From a bacterium (GTDB taxonomy: Bacteria > Patescibacteriota > Minisyncoccia > UBA6257 > GWB1-50-10): a stretch of 64,000 nt of DNA. The stretch covers positions 1 through 64,000 of the forward strand of contig JAKALF010000001.1 in the NCBI GenBank assembly GCA_021813265.1. Direction: 5' to 3'. The position numbers were made by a program, and so were the translations under genes. Below, piece by piece: positions 15,919-23,305 of this stretch (its first letter is position 1; each line of letters begins with the position of its first letter). A model generated the notes under the pieces. That model saw nothing but the letters and a program-made list of their open reading frames with translations, was not told the DNA's origin and searched no databases.

Positions 15919-17439
15919 CTATTTCGCGTATTCCACCGCTTTTACCTCTCGTATCACGACTACCTTGATTTCTCCGGGATATTGGACGTCGGATTGAATC
16001 TTTCCCGCTATCTGTTTCGCGATTTCAAAAGCTCCAAAGTCGTCAATCTTCTCGGGAACGACAAAAACCCTAACTTCCCTTCCCGCGGAAACGGCGTACG
16101 CTTGCTTTACCCCTTCAAAACTCTTAGTAACGTTTTCAATGTCTTCCAAGCGTTTGATATATTTTTCAAGCGTGTCTCTTCGGGCTCCAGGACGAGCCGC
16201 GGAAATAGCATCGGCCGCCGCGACAACATACGCTTCGGGAATGGAATACGGATATTCGTCATGGTGAGATTCCATGGCTTTGATAACCTGATCATCAATG
16301 CCGTATTTTTTAAGAAGCTTTCTCCCTAATTCAACATGGGTTCCTTCGACTTCATGGTCAATAGCTTTCCCAATATCATGGAGAAGCGCTCCTTTTTTCG
16401 TGACTAAAACATTTAAATGGAGTTCGGAAGCGATCATGCCGGCGATGTGCGTCATTTCGATGGAGTGCTGGAGCACGTTTTGGCCATAGCTTGTGCGATA
16501 GTTGAGACGCCCTAAAATCTGGGTGATTTCTTTAGGAAGATCCAGGATACCGACTTCATAGGCCGCGTCTTCTCCGACTTTCCTCATATGAGCTTCAAGC
16601 TCGTTGCGGGTTTGCTCGACAATCTCTTCAATCTTTGCCGGTTGAATTCTTCCGTCCTTGATGAGTTTTTCTAAAGAAAGTTTCGCGAGTTCTCTTCGAA
16701 GCGGATCAAAGGAGGAAATAAGGATGCTTTCGGGGGTTTCGTCAACGATGACTTCAACGCCCGTCGCGCGTTCAAACGCCCTCACGTTTCTTCCTTCTCT
16801 TCCGATAATCTTGCCTTTGATGTCCTCGTTCGAAAGCTGAACGACGCTTGTCGTCACGTCCGCGATCTTCTCCCGTGCGTACCGTTGAATGGCGGTTGTA
16901 ATAATTTCAGAGGCTTTCCGTTCAATTTCACCTTCCTTTTCGCGCTCAAGACGAGCGAGAAGTTTCGCGAGTTCTTCGCGGTTGGCGTCCTCAAATTGTT
17001 TGAATATTTTTTTACGAGCCTCCTCTTCCGTAACGCCGGAGATTTTTTCAAGTTCGGATAGGGCTTTTTCTTTGAGATTTTGAATTTCTTTCTCGGACTC
17101 CTTAATCCGCTCGGCCTCGCTTTTCAGTTTTGTCGATTCCTCGGAAAGCTTGGATTTTTCAACATCCAGCGCGTCTTCCTTTTTAAGAAGACGCTCTTCA
17201 AGAAAACGGAGTTCCCGTTTTCGTTCCCTCTCTTCTTTCTGAAGATCGACAAGGATGGACGCCGCCTTGTCTTTGGCGCTTACGACGATCTCTTTAGCCT
17301 CGGCTCTGGCCTTTTCGAGTTCCTCTTTGATTGTTTGTTCGGACGATTTTCGGGAACGTTGGGCGATGAGAAGTCTTGCTCCATACCCTATGGCTAGAGC
17401 AAGAACAGCCAACCCCCAAAACAACGGGTTTGTAATCAT
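15919..17439 (-). CDS. rny: Ribonuclease Y
   Basis: Membrane-anchored endoribonuclease that starts mRNA decay. 506 residues, the usual length: an N-terminal transmembrane helix (FWGLAVLALAIGYGARLLI), a long coiled coil (about 30-195), a KH domain with the GxxG loop in GKIIGREGRNVRAFE, and an HD domain with HDIGK near 355 and ESHHDEYPYS. It is normally tethered at the inner membrane and partners with RNase J, which is also in this window at 25053. No nearby partner gene. Confidence 0.95.
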   Translation of the reverse strand: MITNPLFWGLAVLALAIGYGARLLIAQRSRKSSEQTIKEELEKARAEAKEIVVSAKDKAASILVDLQKEERERKRELRFLEERLLKKEDALDVEKSKLSEESTKLKSEAERIKESEKEIQNLKEKALSELEKISGVTEEEARKKIFKQFEDANREELAKLLARLEREKEGEIERKASEIITTAIQRYAREKIADVTTSVVQLSNEDIKGKIIGREGRNVRAFERATGVEVIVDETPESILISSFDPLRRELAKLSLEKLIKDGRIQPAKIEEIVEQTRNELEAHMRKVGEDAAYEVGILDLPKEITQILGRLNYRTSYGQNVLQHSIEMTHIAGMIASELHLNVLVTKKGALLHDIGKAIDHEVEGTHVELGRKLLKKYGIDDQVIKAMESHHDEYPYSIPEAYVVAAADAISAARPGARRDTLEKYIKRLEDIENVTKSFEGVKQAYAVSAGREVRVFVVPEKIDDFGAFEIAKQIAGKIQSDVQYPGEIKVVVIREVKAVEYAK

Positions 17440-17539
17440 GATTATATGCTATTGATTTATATATCGACATGTATATGGTTTTAGTATACCACTTGAAGGA
17501 ACGAGAAAGCAACGATTGTGATACAATATACAAGAAAAT

Positions 17540-18451
17540 ATGCCTAATGAAAGAAAAACAAGGGTTCTGCTTGTGATTTTAGACGGTTGGGGAATAGGAA
17601 ACGATGATGAGAGCAATCCCATCCATTTCGCGAATCCTCAAACCCTTGGGTATATACAAAAAACCTTTCCCTCGGGAATGCTCCAAGCCTCGGGAGTCGC
17701 GATCGGTCTTTCATGGGAAGAATCGAGTTCAAGCGAGTTGGGCCATCTTGTGATGGGATCGGGACGCGCCCTCCACGCGTACGCGAAAGAAATTTTCTCA
17801 AAAACTTCTCCTATCTCAGAAACCCTTGGGGAGATTCTTTCTCAACATAACAAAGTTCAAATGCGTATAGCGGAAGAAGCGAGGTATGAACATATTACGT
17901 ACTTCTTTAATGGATTAAGAAACGATCCCTTTCCTAATGAGTATCGGGTACGGATCCCGTCGGAAAAAACCCTTCACCCCGAAACGCATCCCGAAATGAT
18001 GGCCTCTGCCGTAACGGATCGGGTTATAATAAGTCTCAAGGAAAAGGCGTTTGATTTTATCGCCATAACCTACGCGAATCCCGATGTTATCGCCTTTACG
18101 GGAAACTATGAGGCGACCATAAAGACGGTTCAAACGATTGACGGAGAGTTAAAAAGACTAATGGATACCGTCTTAGAAGAAAGCATCCTTATGATTATAA
18201 CCTCAAGCCATGGAAACGCCGAGGCGGTTTTAAATCTCAAAACGGGAGAGACGGAAAAGACTAACGATCCCAATCCCGTTCCCCTCTATCTTGTGGGAAA
18301 TGAATATATCCTAAAAAACCCCCACCCCGACATCTATCACCTTCCTCCGCTCGGAATCATATCCGACATAGCTCCGACTATTTTAGATCTCATGGGAATC
18401 AAAAAACCCAAAAGCATGACGGGAGAGAGTTTGTTATCTCAGTTGAAATAG
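17540..18451 (+). CDS. Compact iPGM-like alkaline-phosphatase-fold protein
   Basis: 303 residues that match the two ends of cofactor-independent phosphoglycerate mutase: LDGWGIG at the start, SSSELGHLVMGSGR around the phospho-serine, RVRIPSEKTLHPETHPEMMA and NPVPLYLVGN. The phosphotransferase domain of about 200 residues, normally between, is replaced by a short linker. Metal-site residues are changed: NPDVIAFTG has Phe for His, SSHGNAE has Ser for Asp, and the TAHTTNPVP histidine is gone. Known mutases need these, so normal activity is unlikely; a binding or altered role is possible. Its stop overlaps the end of the reverse transcriptase gene, which is convergent. Confidence 0.75.
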   Translation: MPNERKTRVLLVILDGWGIGNDDESNPIHFANPQTLGYIQKTFPSGMLQASGVAIGLSWEESSSSELGHLVMGSGRALHAYAKEIFSKTSPISETLGEILSQHNKVQMRIAEEARYEHITYFFNGLRNDPFPNEYRVRIPSEKTLHPETHPEMMASAVTDRVIISLKEKAFDFIAITYANPDVIAFTGNYEATIKTVQTIDGELKRLMDTVLEESILMIITSSHGNAEAVLNLKTGETEKTNDPNPVPLYLVGNEYILKNPHPDIYHLPPLGIISDIAPTILDLMGIKKPKSMTGESLLSQLK

Positions 18452-19393
18452 CTTGTCTTCCAATTTTCTTGTGTTTCCGTGACACAAAAGGCCTCTGTAT
18501 GAATTGAGTGTTTCTTGCGTCGCGCGGGTTTTAACACGATTGAACATTCTCCGCTTTGTCGCGGTTCGCAGTACCCGATGATCGGGGAAATGGACCCAAC
18601 CCAGGAAATCAACGCCGGAGCCGAGGGGTTTTACAAAAACCTTATGGCTGTGTAGATGAAGATTGAGACTTTCTTTTAAGAATAAATCTATTTGGGGAAT
18701 ACGTGACCACGCGCGTTTTTTGTCTCCAGAAAAAATCACGAAATCATCCGCGTAACAGATATAGTACGGTTCTCTCAATGCGTGTTTTATAAACCTATCA
18801 AATCTATCCATATACACATTCGCGAAAAGCTGGCTCGTGAGATTTCCAAGCGGCAACCCCTTCCCCGGAGTTGCGTGAAAACTCTCAATAATGCTTCTGC
18901 AAAGCCAAAGCGTTTTTGTATCAACTCGCTTTTCTAATATTGAAAGAAGGATTTCGTGATCAATGCTCGCGAAGAACTTTTATATGTCGCATTTTAGTAT
19001 CCAACACTGTTTTGTGTTGTTTTTGCTTACTCTGTACGCGAAGGCGCGGAAACGATCTAACGCCTTACGCATCCCCTTGTTGTTTCTGCACGAAAATGAA
19101 TCGGAAATGAATTTCTTGTCGAAACAAGGATAAAGCACGCGATACATTGCGTGATGCAGGAGACGGTCTCGAACGCGCGCTTTATGAATGTTTCTCGGTT
19201 TCGGATCGGAAATATTAAAAGCAACATAACCTCCGTGGCGGTAGGCGCGGTTTACAAGCTCGCGGTGGAGTGAGAAAACATGATCCATAAGGTGAAGCGA
19301 AAATTCCCGCACGTCCGGTTTGCCCCTCTTACCGTTCAGAAACTCCCGCCACGCTTCAAGTAGATTTTCAACGGAAATAATTTGTTCAAACAT
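18434..19393 (-). pseudogene. DGR reverse transcriptase, one internal stop
   Basis: A group of codons from 19393 to 18434 (319 residues if read through) encoding a reverse transcriptase of the diversity-generating type. The catalytic YADD box is in YICYADDFVIFS, the DGR form of motif 4 is LGNLTSQLFANVYMDRF (GxxxSQ, not the GxxxSP of group II introns), and the N-terminal RT part KARVRDRLLHHAMYRVLYPC is present. Codon 18977-18979 is TAA inside WILKCDI-stop-KFFASIDHE, where AAA or a similar Lys codon is expected; the frame is otherwise open. UAA is not recoded in any known related group, so the enzyme is probably inactive here. Confidence 0.85.
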
Positions 19394-19807
19394 ACGTTAT
19401 GGAATCAAATAAAACCTTTAACCCCCCCCCGACGGAATGACCTGCCGGTAATTCGGAAATTGATTGACGTTTACAAACTCTGGCATGAATTCGTACCGCA
19501 CATTCCGAAGACCTCGCGATATACGTTGGGAGGGAAGATTGACTCATTATTTTTGGACGTGATTGAATTGATATTTGCCGCGTCCTACGACACAATGTCC
19601 GAAAAAATCGCAAGACTAACTAACGCGAACGCAAAACTCGGAACACTCAAATTTTTTCTCCAGATCGGCTGGGAAATAAAGATGATGGATACGAAAAGAT
19701 ACATCGTTCTATCAGAAAAACTTGATGAAATTGGACGAATATTGGGAGGATGGAAACGCGGTATAGAAACAAAACTCCCCGCAGGAAAGCAAGGAGAACG
19801 GGGGTAA
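19382..19807 (+). CDS. avd: Avd-like accessory protein of the DGR
   Basis: A four-helix-bundle protein of the Avd/S23 family that works with the DGR reverse transcriptase in copying the template. Conserved stretches: KLIDVYKLWHEFVPHIPKTS, RYTLGGKIDSLFLDVIELI and LGTLKFFLQIGWEIKMMD. The open frame can only start at the TTG at 19382. An ATG at 19399 would be a natural start (MESNKTFN) but a run of nine C at 19422-19430 puts it out of frame; with eight C it would read straight into NDLPVIRKL. The gene therefore looks frame-shifted or phase-variable. It is divergent from the RT, an unusual arrangement. The RT start overlaps it. Confidence 0.8.
   Translation: MFKHTLWNQIKPLTPPRRNDLPVIRKLIDVYKLWHEFVPHIPKTSRYTLGGKIDSLFLDVIELIFAASYDTMSEKIARLTNANAKLGTLKFFLQIGWEIKMMDTKRYIVLSEKLDEIGRILGGWKRGIETKLPAGKQGERG
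19422..19430 (+). repeat. Poly-C tract (C9) at the start of avd
   Basis: Nine consecutive C. Removing or adding bases here switches the ATG at 19399 in or out of frame with the Avd body. Such tracts are typical sites of slipped-strand phase variation, but a sequencing or assembly error would look the same. Confidence 0.75.
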
Positions 19808-19918
19808 GCTGCGAGAAAAAACGCGGCCGCCTTCGTTCCAGAAGACGTCACGAAGACCATACGCACCCAAGTACCACCCGCGATCGTCACCATCCCAGTA
19901 CGCGTGCACGGCCACCAC
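19808..19918 (-). repeat. DGR variable-region copy 2 (in remnant gene)
   Basis: 111 bases that align without gaps to the variable region at 20260-20370: 91 of 111 bases match by my hand count, and 18 of the 20 differences are at codon positions 1 or 2. Translated on the minus strand it gives VVAVHAYWDGDDRGWYL then GRVFSRS. It begins exactly after the avd stop codon. It is not a template: only about a third of the differing positions are A in this copy. Confidence 0.85.
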
Positions 19919-20150
19919 GCTCAATATATGCGCGACGCGCCATCTAAACCACCGCGTCTTGAACATTCTCGACGCTGTATCGTATGCCGAGGATAAAACC
20001 TCGAGAGCGCGTTGCACCAGCTGACCTTTTGTTTTTTAAGCGTTTTCTCGCGCTCCTCCGTAAAACATATCCGACGGAGTTCCCGCTTGAAAACCGCTTG
20101 AAACTTTCCCGCCGAAACCATAGCCGCGGCGAAAACGAAAATTTCAAAGT
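19808..20150 (-). pseudogene. Second DGR target gene, degraded
   Basis: Minus-strand relic ending in variable-region copy 2. Upstream coding is split between frames: one frame reads VFKRELRRICFTEEREKTLK then breaks near 20020-20030, and another continues QRALEVLSSAYDTASRMF into the variable region. The stop that follows the variable region in the intact target (TGA) is TTA here, so the frame runs on antisense to avd until 19712. It looks like a truncated or frame-shifted second target protein. Confidence 0.55.
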
Positions 20151-20160
20151 TTAGTATACA

Positions 20161-20206
20161 AAAAAATCCCTCTTTCTCAAAGGATAAACATAAAAGAGAA
20201 AGAGGG
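20161..20206 (-). terminator. Hairpin downstream of the DGR target gene
   Basis: Stem CCCTCTTTCTC / GAGAAAGAGGG with a 17-base loop, followed on the minus strand by ATTTTTTT. It is the target's terminator; DGRs also use a hairpin just past the variable region for retrohoming, and this one sits about 50 bases past it. The 50 bases in between are a purine-rich run on the plus strand. Confidence 0.7.
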
Positions 20207-20256
20207 AGAATGAAAAGGAAGAAGAGGGAAAAAGAAGAAAGGAAAAAAGGGGAAGG

Positions 20257-20928
20257 TCAGCTGCGAGAGAAAACGCGGTAGCCTTCGCGCCAGAAGGCAC
20301 CATCAAGAACATACGCATCCAAGATCCACGCGCGATCGTCATCACCCCAGCGCGCGTCCACGGCCACCACGCGTCCATCTTCCAATTCAACATAGAAGAT
20401 GGTGGCGTAGCCATTGACGAGTAGCTTGCCTTCCTCTCCTTCTGGTTGCTTCATGAGCAGATAGGAAAGGATTGAGGAGAATTCTAGGAGGGAGAAAGGC
20501 TTGGGATGTCCGAGTTCCTCGAGGATCTCGGAATCACGCATGTCCTTTGAAAGCTGAGTCGATTGGAGATTCCCTTGAAAGGCGGGGACAAGATTGGGGA
20601 TTGCTTTTAGGATCCGATCCCTGAAACTATCCCAAATATATAACTTCACGGGACCATTCTTGAAGAATGAGTCCCTTTGAAAGGGCTGGATGCTTATGGG
20701 GATCTGGTCCGTGATTAATTGTAGATGTTTCAGCGCGAACTTGGACGCACCAACGATAAGATCCGCTATTTTTTCGGCCATCTGCGGAATCAGATCTTTT
20801 TTATCCTTTAATGCGTCAAAAATCTGATCTTCAGAAACGTTCCTTTTCTTCAATTCTTTAAGTAATGAAGAAAAGAAATCGACTATAAACATTAAAGCGG
20901 CGAAGATTGATGATTTTTTCTGTGTCAT
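20257..20928 (-). CDS. DGR target protein with C-terminal variable region
   Basis: 223 residues. The N-terminal 150 residues are helical (KKSSIFAALMFIVDFFSSLL, then KDLIPQMAEKIADLIVG), without a known family. The last 37 residues, from VVAVDARWGDDDRAWIL to YRVFSRS, are the diversified region, a type seen in many DGR targets (W-x-x-x-x-R ... NRVFSRN). GGAGGTG before the ATG at 20926-20928 sets the start; the longer in-frame start at 20961 has none. Its promoter is at 21015-21043. Probably a ligand-binding or display protein whose binding surface is varied; the role is inferred from DGRs generally. Confidence 0.8.
   Translation of the reverse strand: MTQKKSSIFAALMFIVDFFSSLLKELKKRNVSEDQIFDALKDKKDLIPQMAEKIADLIVGASKFALKHLQLITDQIPISIQPFQRDSFFKNGPVKLYIWDSFRDRILKAIPNLVPAFQGNLQSTQLSKDMRDSEILEELGHPKPFSLLEFSSILSYLLMKQPEGEEGKLLVNGYATIFYVELEDGRVVAVDARWGDDDRAWILDAYVLDGAFWREGYRVFSRS
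20260..20370 (-). repeat. DGR variable region 1 (VR)
   Basis: The 111-base 3' end of the intact target gene, just before its TGA stop. Compared with copy 2 at 19808-19918, changes hit the first two bases of about 13 codons and leave third bases almost untouched (2 of 20 differences). Each variable codon can be derived from an AAY-type codon, the mark of adenine-directed mutagenesis. The end GTTTTCTCTCGCAGC, nearly identical in both, would be the initiation-of-mutagenic-homing part. Confidence 0.85.
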
Positions 20929-21014
20929 TTGACACCTCCATATGTTGTGATGTTCCATCATTTCCTACTACCTTTCGGAAACATCGGAAACATCAGGTTT
21001 AAAAATCTAGTATA

Positions 21015-21043
21015 ATGATATAACATATCAGATAAAAAGTCAA
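21015..21043 (-). promoter_or_regulatory. Promoter of the DGR target gene
   Basis: On the minus strand TTGACT (21038-21043), 17-base spacer, TATCAT (21015-21020), with a second possible -10 (TATACT) just after. It leaves a leader of about 80 bases before the GGAGGTG-ATG of the target. Confidence 0.6.
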
Positions 21044-21080
21044 GTGCTATTTCTCCTGTAACATTATATACTTAACATCA

Positions 21081-21446
21081 ATGAAACTTATCGGAAAATT
21101 CATTATCCATGTAATCGCGAACATGATTGCGCTTCTTGCCGCGAATTATTTCGTTTCGGGATTTTCTTTTTCGGGAGATTTCTATTCTCTCGTGGTCGTA
21201 AGCGCGTTATTTGCTCTGATACAGATGGTGATAAAGCCGATTTTGAGACTTTTCTCGGGACCCTTAATCGTCTTAACCTTTGGACTCTTCTCAATCGTCG
21301 TAAACGCCATCTTGCTCTATATCCTTGACATATTAAGTTCTGACCTTACAATCCAAGGATATGTTCCGCTTCTTCTGGGGACGCTTATCGTAAGCATAGC
21401 GCATATGGTTATAAGCGGAGCGGGAAGGAAGGTATATAAAGAATAA
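21081..21446 (+). CDS. Phage-holin-like four-helix membrane protein
   Basis: 121 residues with four transmembrane helices, matching the widespread holin superfamily IV (DUF/Phage_holin_4_2) proteins: ANMIALLAANYFVSGFSFSG, then IKPILRLFSGPLIVLTFGLF and VNAILLYILDILSSDL. In bacteria these are mostly not phage genes; a role in the envelope is assumed. It stands two bases before secG and is probably in the same transcript. Not evidence of a prophage by itself. Confidence 0.8.
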   Translation: MKLIGKFIIHVIANMIALLAANYFVSGFSFSGDFYSLVVVSALFALIQMVIKPILRLFSGPLIVLTFGLFSIVVNAILLYILDILSSDLTIQGYVPLLLGTLIVSIAHMVISGAGRKVYKE

Positions 21447-21448
21447 TC

Positions 21449-21661
21449 ATGCTTATTATCACAGAAATCATCGTGGCCATCGTTCTTATGATTCTCATTC
21501 TTCTTCAGGAACGATCGTCCGGCATGTCGGGTCTTTTTGGGGGAGGGGGAGCGGACGCCTCGTATCAGACTCGAAGAGGCTTAGAAAAGATAATCTTCTG
21601 GTCAACAATCGCGCTCGCGGTTGTCTTCGCCGCCCTTGCCATCTTAAAACTCATCGTCTAA
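21449..21661 (+). CDS. secG: Preprotein translocase subunit SecG
   Basis: 70 residues, two transmembrane helices, with the SecG signature LILLQERSSGMSGLFGGGG and the GLEKIIFWSTIALAVVF second helix. Part of the SecYEG channel that exports proteins. Between a holin-like gene and the solute-binding protein gene, with gaps of two and seven bases, so an operon. Confidence 0.92.
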   Translation: MLIITEIIVAIVLMILILLQERSSGMSGLFGGGGADASYQTRRGLEKIIFWSTIALAVVFAALAILKLIV

Positions 21662-21668
21662 CCATTCC

Positions 21669-23270
21669 ATGTCTATCGCCTCGCTTTTGAAAAACGCTAT
21701 GTCGTCTAAAGAACGCGTAGCTTTTGGAATCGCCTCTACCGCCCTTATCGTCTCGGCTATCGCGACGGGAGTATTTTCCGTAAAAGAAAACAGCTCCTAT
21801 GTCCCCGTTCGGGGAGGATCCTTCAGTGAAGGGATAATAGGACAGCCTGTTATGGTAAACCCCATACTTTCCAAGAATCAGGCTGATAGGGATATCAGTT
21901 CGCTTGTGTATAGCCCTCTTTCAAAACTCGTCTCAAGCTCCGAGACGGATCCCGATCAAAGGGTATATACTGTAAAGCTCAAAGAAGGACTCCTTTGGGA
22001 TGACGGAAAGCCCCTCACGAGCGACGATGTTATCTTTACCATAAAAACGATTCAAAATCCCGACGCGCGTTCTCCCTTTGAAAAAAACTGGAGAGGGATA
22101 TCGGTTGAACGATCCAGCGAACTCCAAGTGGTCTTCACTCTTCCGGTTCCCTATTCTTTTTTCTCCGAGATTCTTTATAAAACTCCCATTATTCCAAGGC
22201 ATATCTTCTCGGCTATTCCCGTGGAAAACTACAGACTCTCTTTGTACAGCTTGAAACCCGTGGGAAGCGGACCGTATAAGGTAAAGAAAATTGATCAGCG
22301 AAGAGATGGATTCATAACCGAATATCAGTTGGTTCCCAATCCAAACTACGCGGGAGATCCTCCCTTTATCACCAATTTCTATTTCAAATTCTATGAAACG
22401 GAAAACGATCTTTTCAAAGACTTAAGACTCCGAGAAATAAACGGATTCGGAAGTCTCTCTCCTTTGGATAAGCGTTTTGAAAACGTCGGGAACGTCAAAC
22501 TTGAGAAAATCCCCATGTCTCGATACTACGCGATATTCTTTAATCCCATAAACAACCCTTCTCTCAAGAACAAAAGCGTGCGGAAGGCGCTTGATCTCGC
22601 GATTGATAAAAACGAGTTGGTAAAAATCCTGGGAGATGGAAACGCGTTTCCCATAAACAGTCCGCTTGTTCCTCTCTTAAAAGAAAAAAACACCTTTGAA
22701 AACAAATACAACCAAGAAACGGCGAGAAACCTTCTTGAAAAGGCTAAAGTGACAAACCTTTCCATCAATCTCATTGTTCCCAACACGGATACGTTCAAAG
22801 CGATAGGAGAATTCATTAAAAACGCGTGGACGGGAATCGGAATAACGGGTGTGACTATAACCCCCGTTGACCCCGACGCCATCTTTGATAACGCGATCAA
22901 AACAAGAACCTATGAAGCGATTCTTTTTGGAAACGCGCTTGAAAATCCCCTTGATTTCTTCCCCTTCTGGCATTCATCTCAGCGGCTTTCTCCCGGACTC
23001 AACCTCTCCTTCTATCAAAACATTGATGTTGATAAGCTCATAGAAAAAATACAGGAGACACGGGATGAAACGGAACGCGAAAATCTCGCAAACCAAGCCG
23101 CTTCTCTCATTGAAAACGACGTTCCCGCCGTATTCCTTTACACTGAACCCTATTTCTACCTGCGCTCGGAAAAACTTCAAGGAATGAACACGAACTTGAT
23201 TACCGCCCCAAGCGACAGATTTTTGAACGTTCAGAATTGGAGCGTCATCATGGCGAGGGTTTTGAAATAA
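21669..23270 (+). CDS. ABC-type peptide-binding protein (SBP family 5)
   Basis: 533 residues. A signal anchor (VAFGIASTALIVSAIATGVF) is followed by the family 5 fold of OppA/DppA: GGSFSEGIIGQPVMVNPIL, LVYSPLSKLV, LKEGLLWDDGKPLTSDDVIF and KPVGSGPYKVKK, the usual signature. It would capture peptides or other solutes outside the membrane. The permease and ATPase genes are not next to it, as in many genomes of this type, so its partners are unknown. No lipobox is visible; the protein is held by its N-terminal helix. Third gene of the secG operon. Confidence 0.9.
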   Translation: MSIASLLKNAMSSKERVAFGIASTALIVSAIATGVFSVKENSSYVPVRGGSFSEGIIGQPVMVNPILSKNQADRDISSLVYSPLSKLVSSSETDPDQRVYTVKLKEGLLWDDGKPLTSDDVIFTIKTIQNPDARSPFEKNWRGISVERSSELQVVFTLPVPYSFFSEILYKTPIIPRHIFSAIPVENYRLSLYSLKPVGSGPYKVKKIDQRRDGFITEYQLVPNPNYAGDPPFITNFYFKFYETENDLFKDLRLREINGFGSLSPLDKRFENVGNVKLEKIPMSRYYAIFFNPINNPSLKNKSVRKALDLAIDKNELVKILGDGNAFPINSPLVPLLKEKNTFENKYNQETARNLLEKAKVTNLSINLIVPNTDTFKAIGEFIKNAWTGIGITGVTITPVDPDAIFDNAIKTRTYEAILFGNALENPLDFFPFWHSSQRLSPGLNLSFYQNIDVDKLIEKIQETRDETERENLANQAASLIENDVPAVFLYTEPYFYLRSEKLQGMNTNLITAPSDRFLNVQNWSVIMARVLK

Positions 23271-23273
23271 AAA

Positions 23274-23298
23274 ACAAGTCGTGAATTTCACGACTTGT
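23274..23298 (-). terminator. Terminator of the 23306-24523 gene
   Basis: Stem ACAAGTCGTGA / TCACGACTTGT; on the minus strand it is followed by TTTTTTATTT. It lies four bases after the stop of the solute-binding protein and may also stop that transcript. Confidence 0.8.
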
Positions 23299-23305
23299 AA
23301 CAGTA

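Noticed and set aside
18971..18985. Stop-codon reassignment as explanation of the RT stop
   Set aside because: The codon is TAA; the known recoding in related bacteria concerns TGA, and TAA ends many intact genes in this window.
19808..19918. Copy next to avd as the DGR template repeat
   Set aside because: Its location fits a template but differences from the VR occur at C, G, T and A alike on the coding strand, so it cannot be the source by adenine mutagenesis.
21081..21446. Holin-like gene as sign of a prophage
   Set aside because: This holin-superfamily type is widespread in chromosomes, stands in an operon with secG and has no phage genes near.
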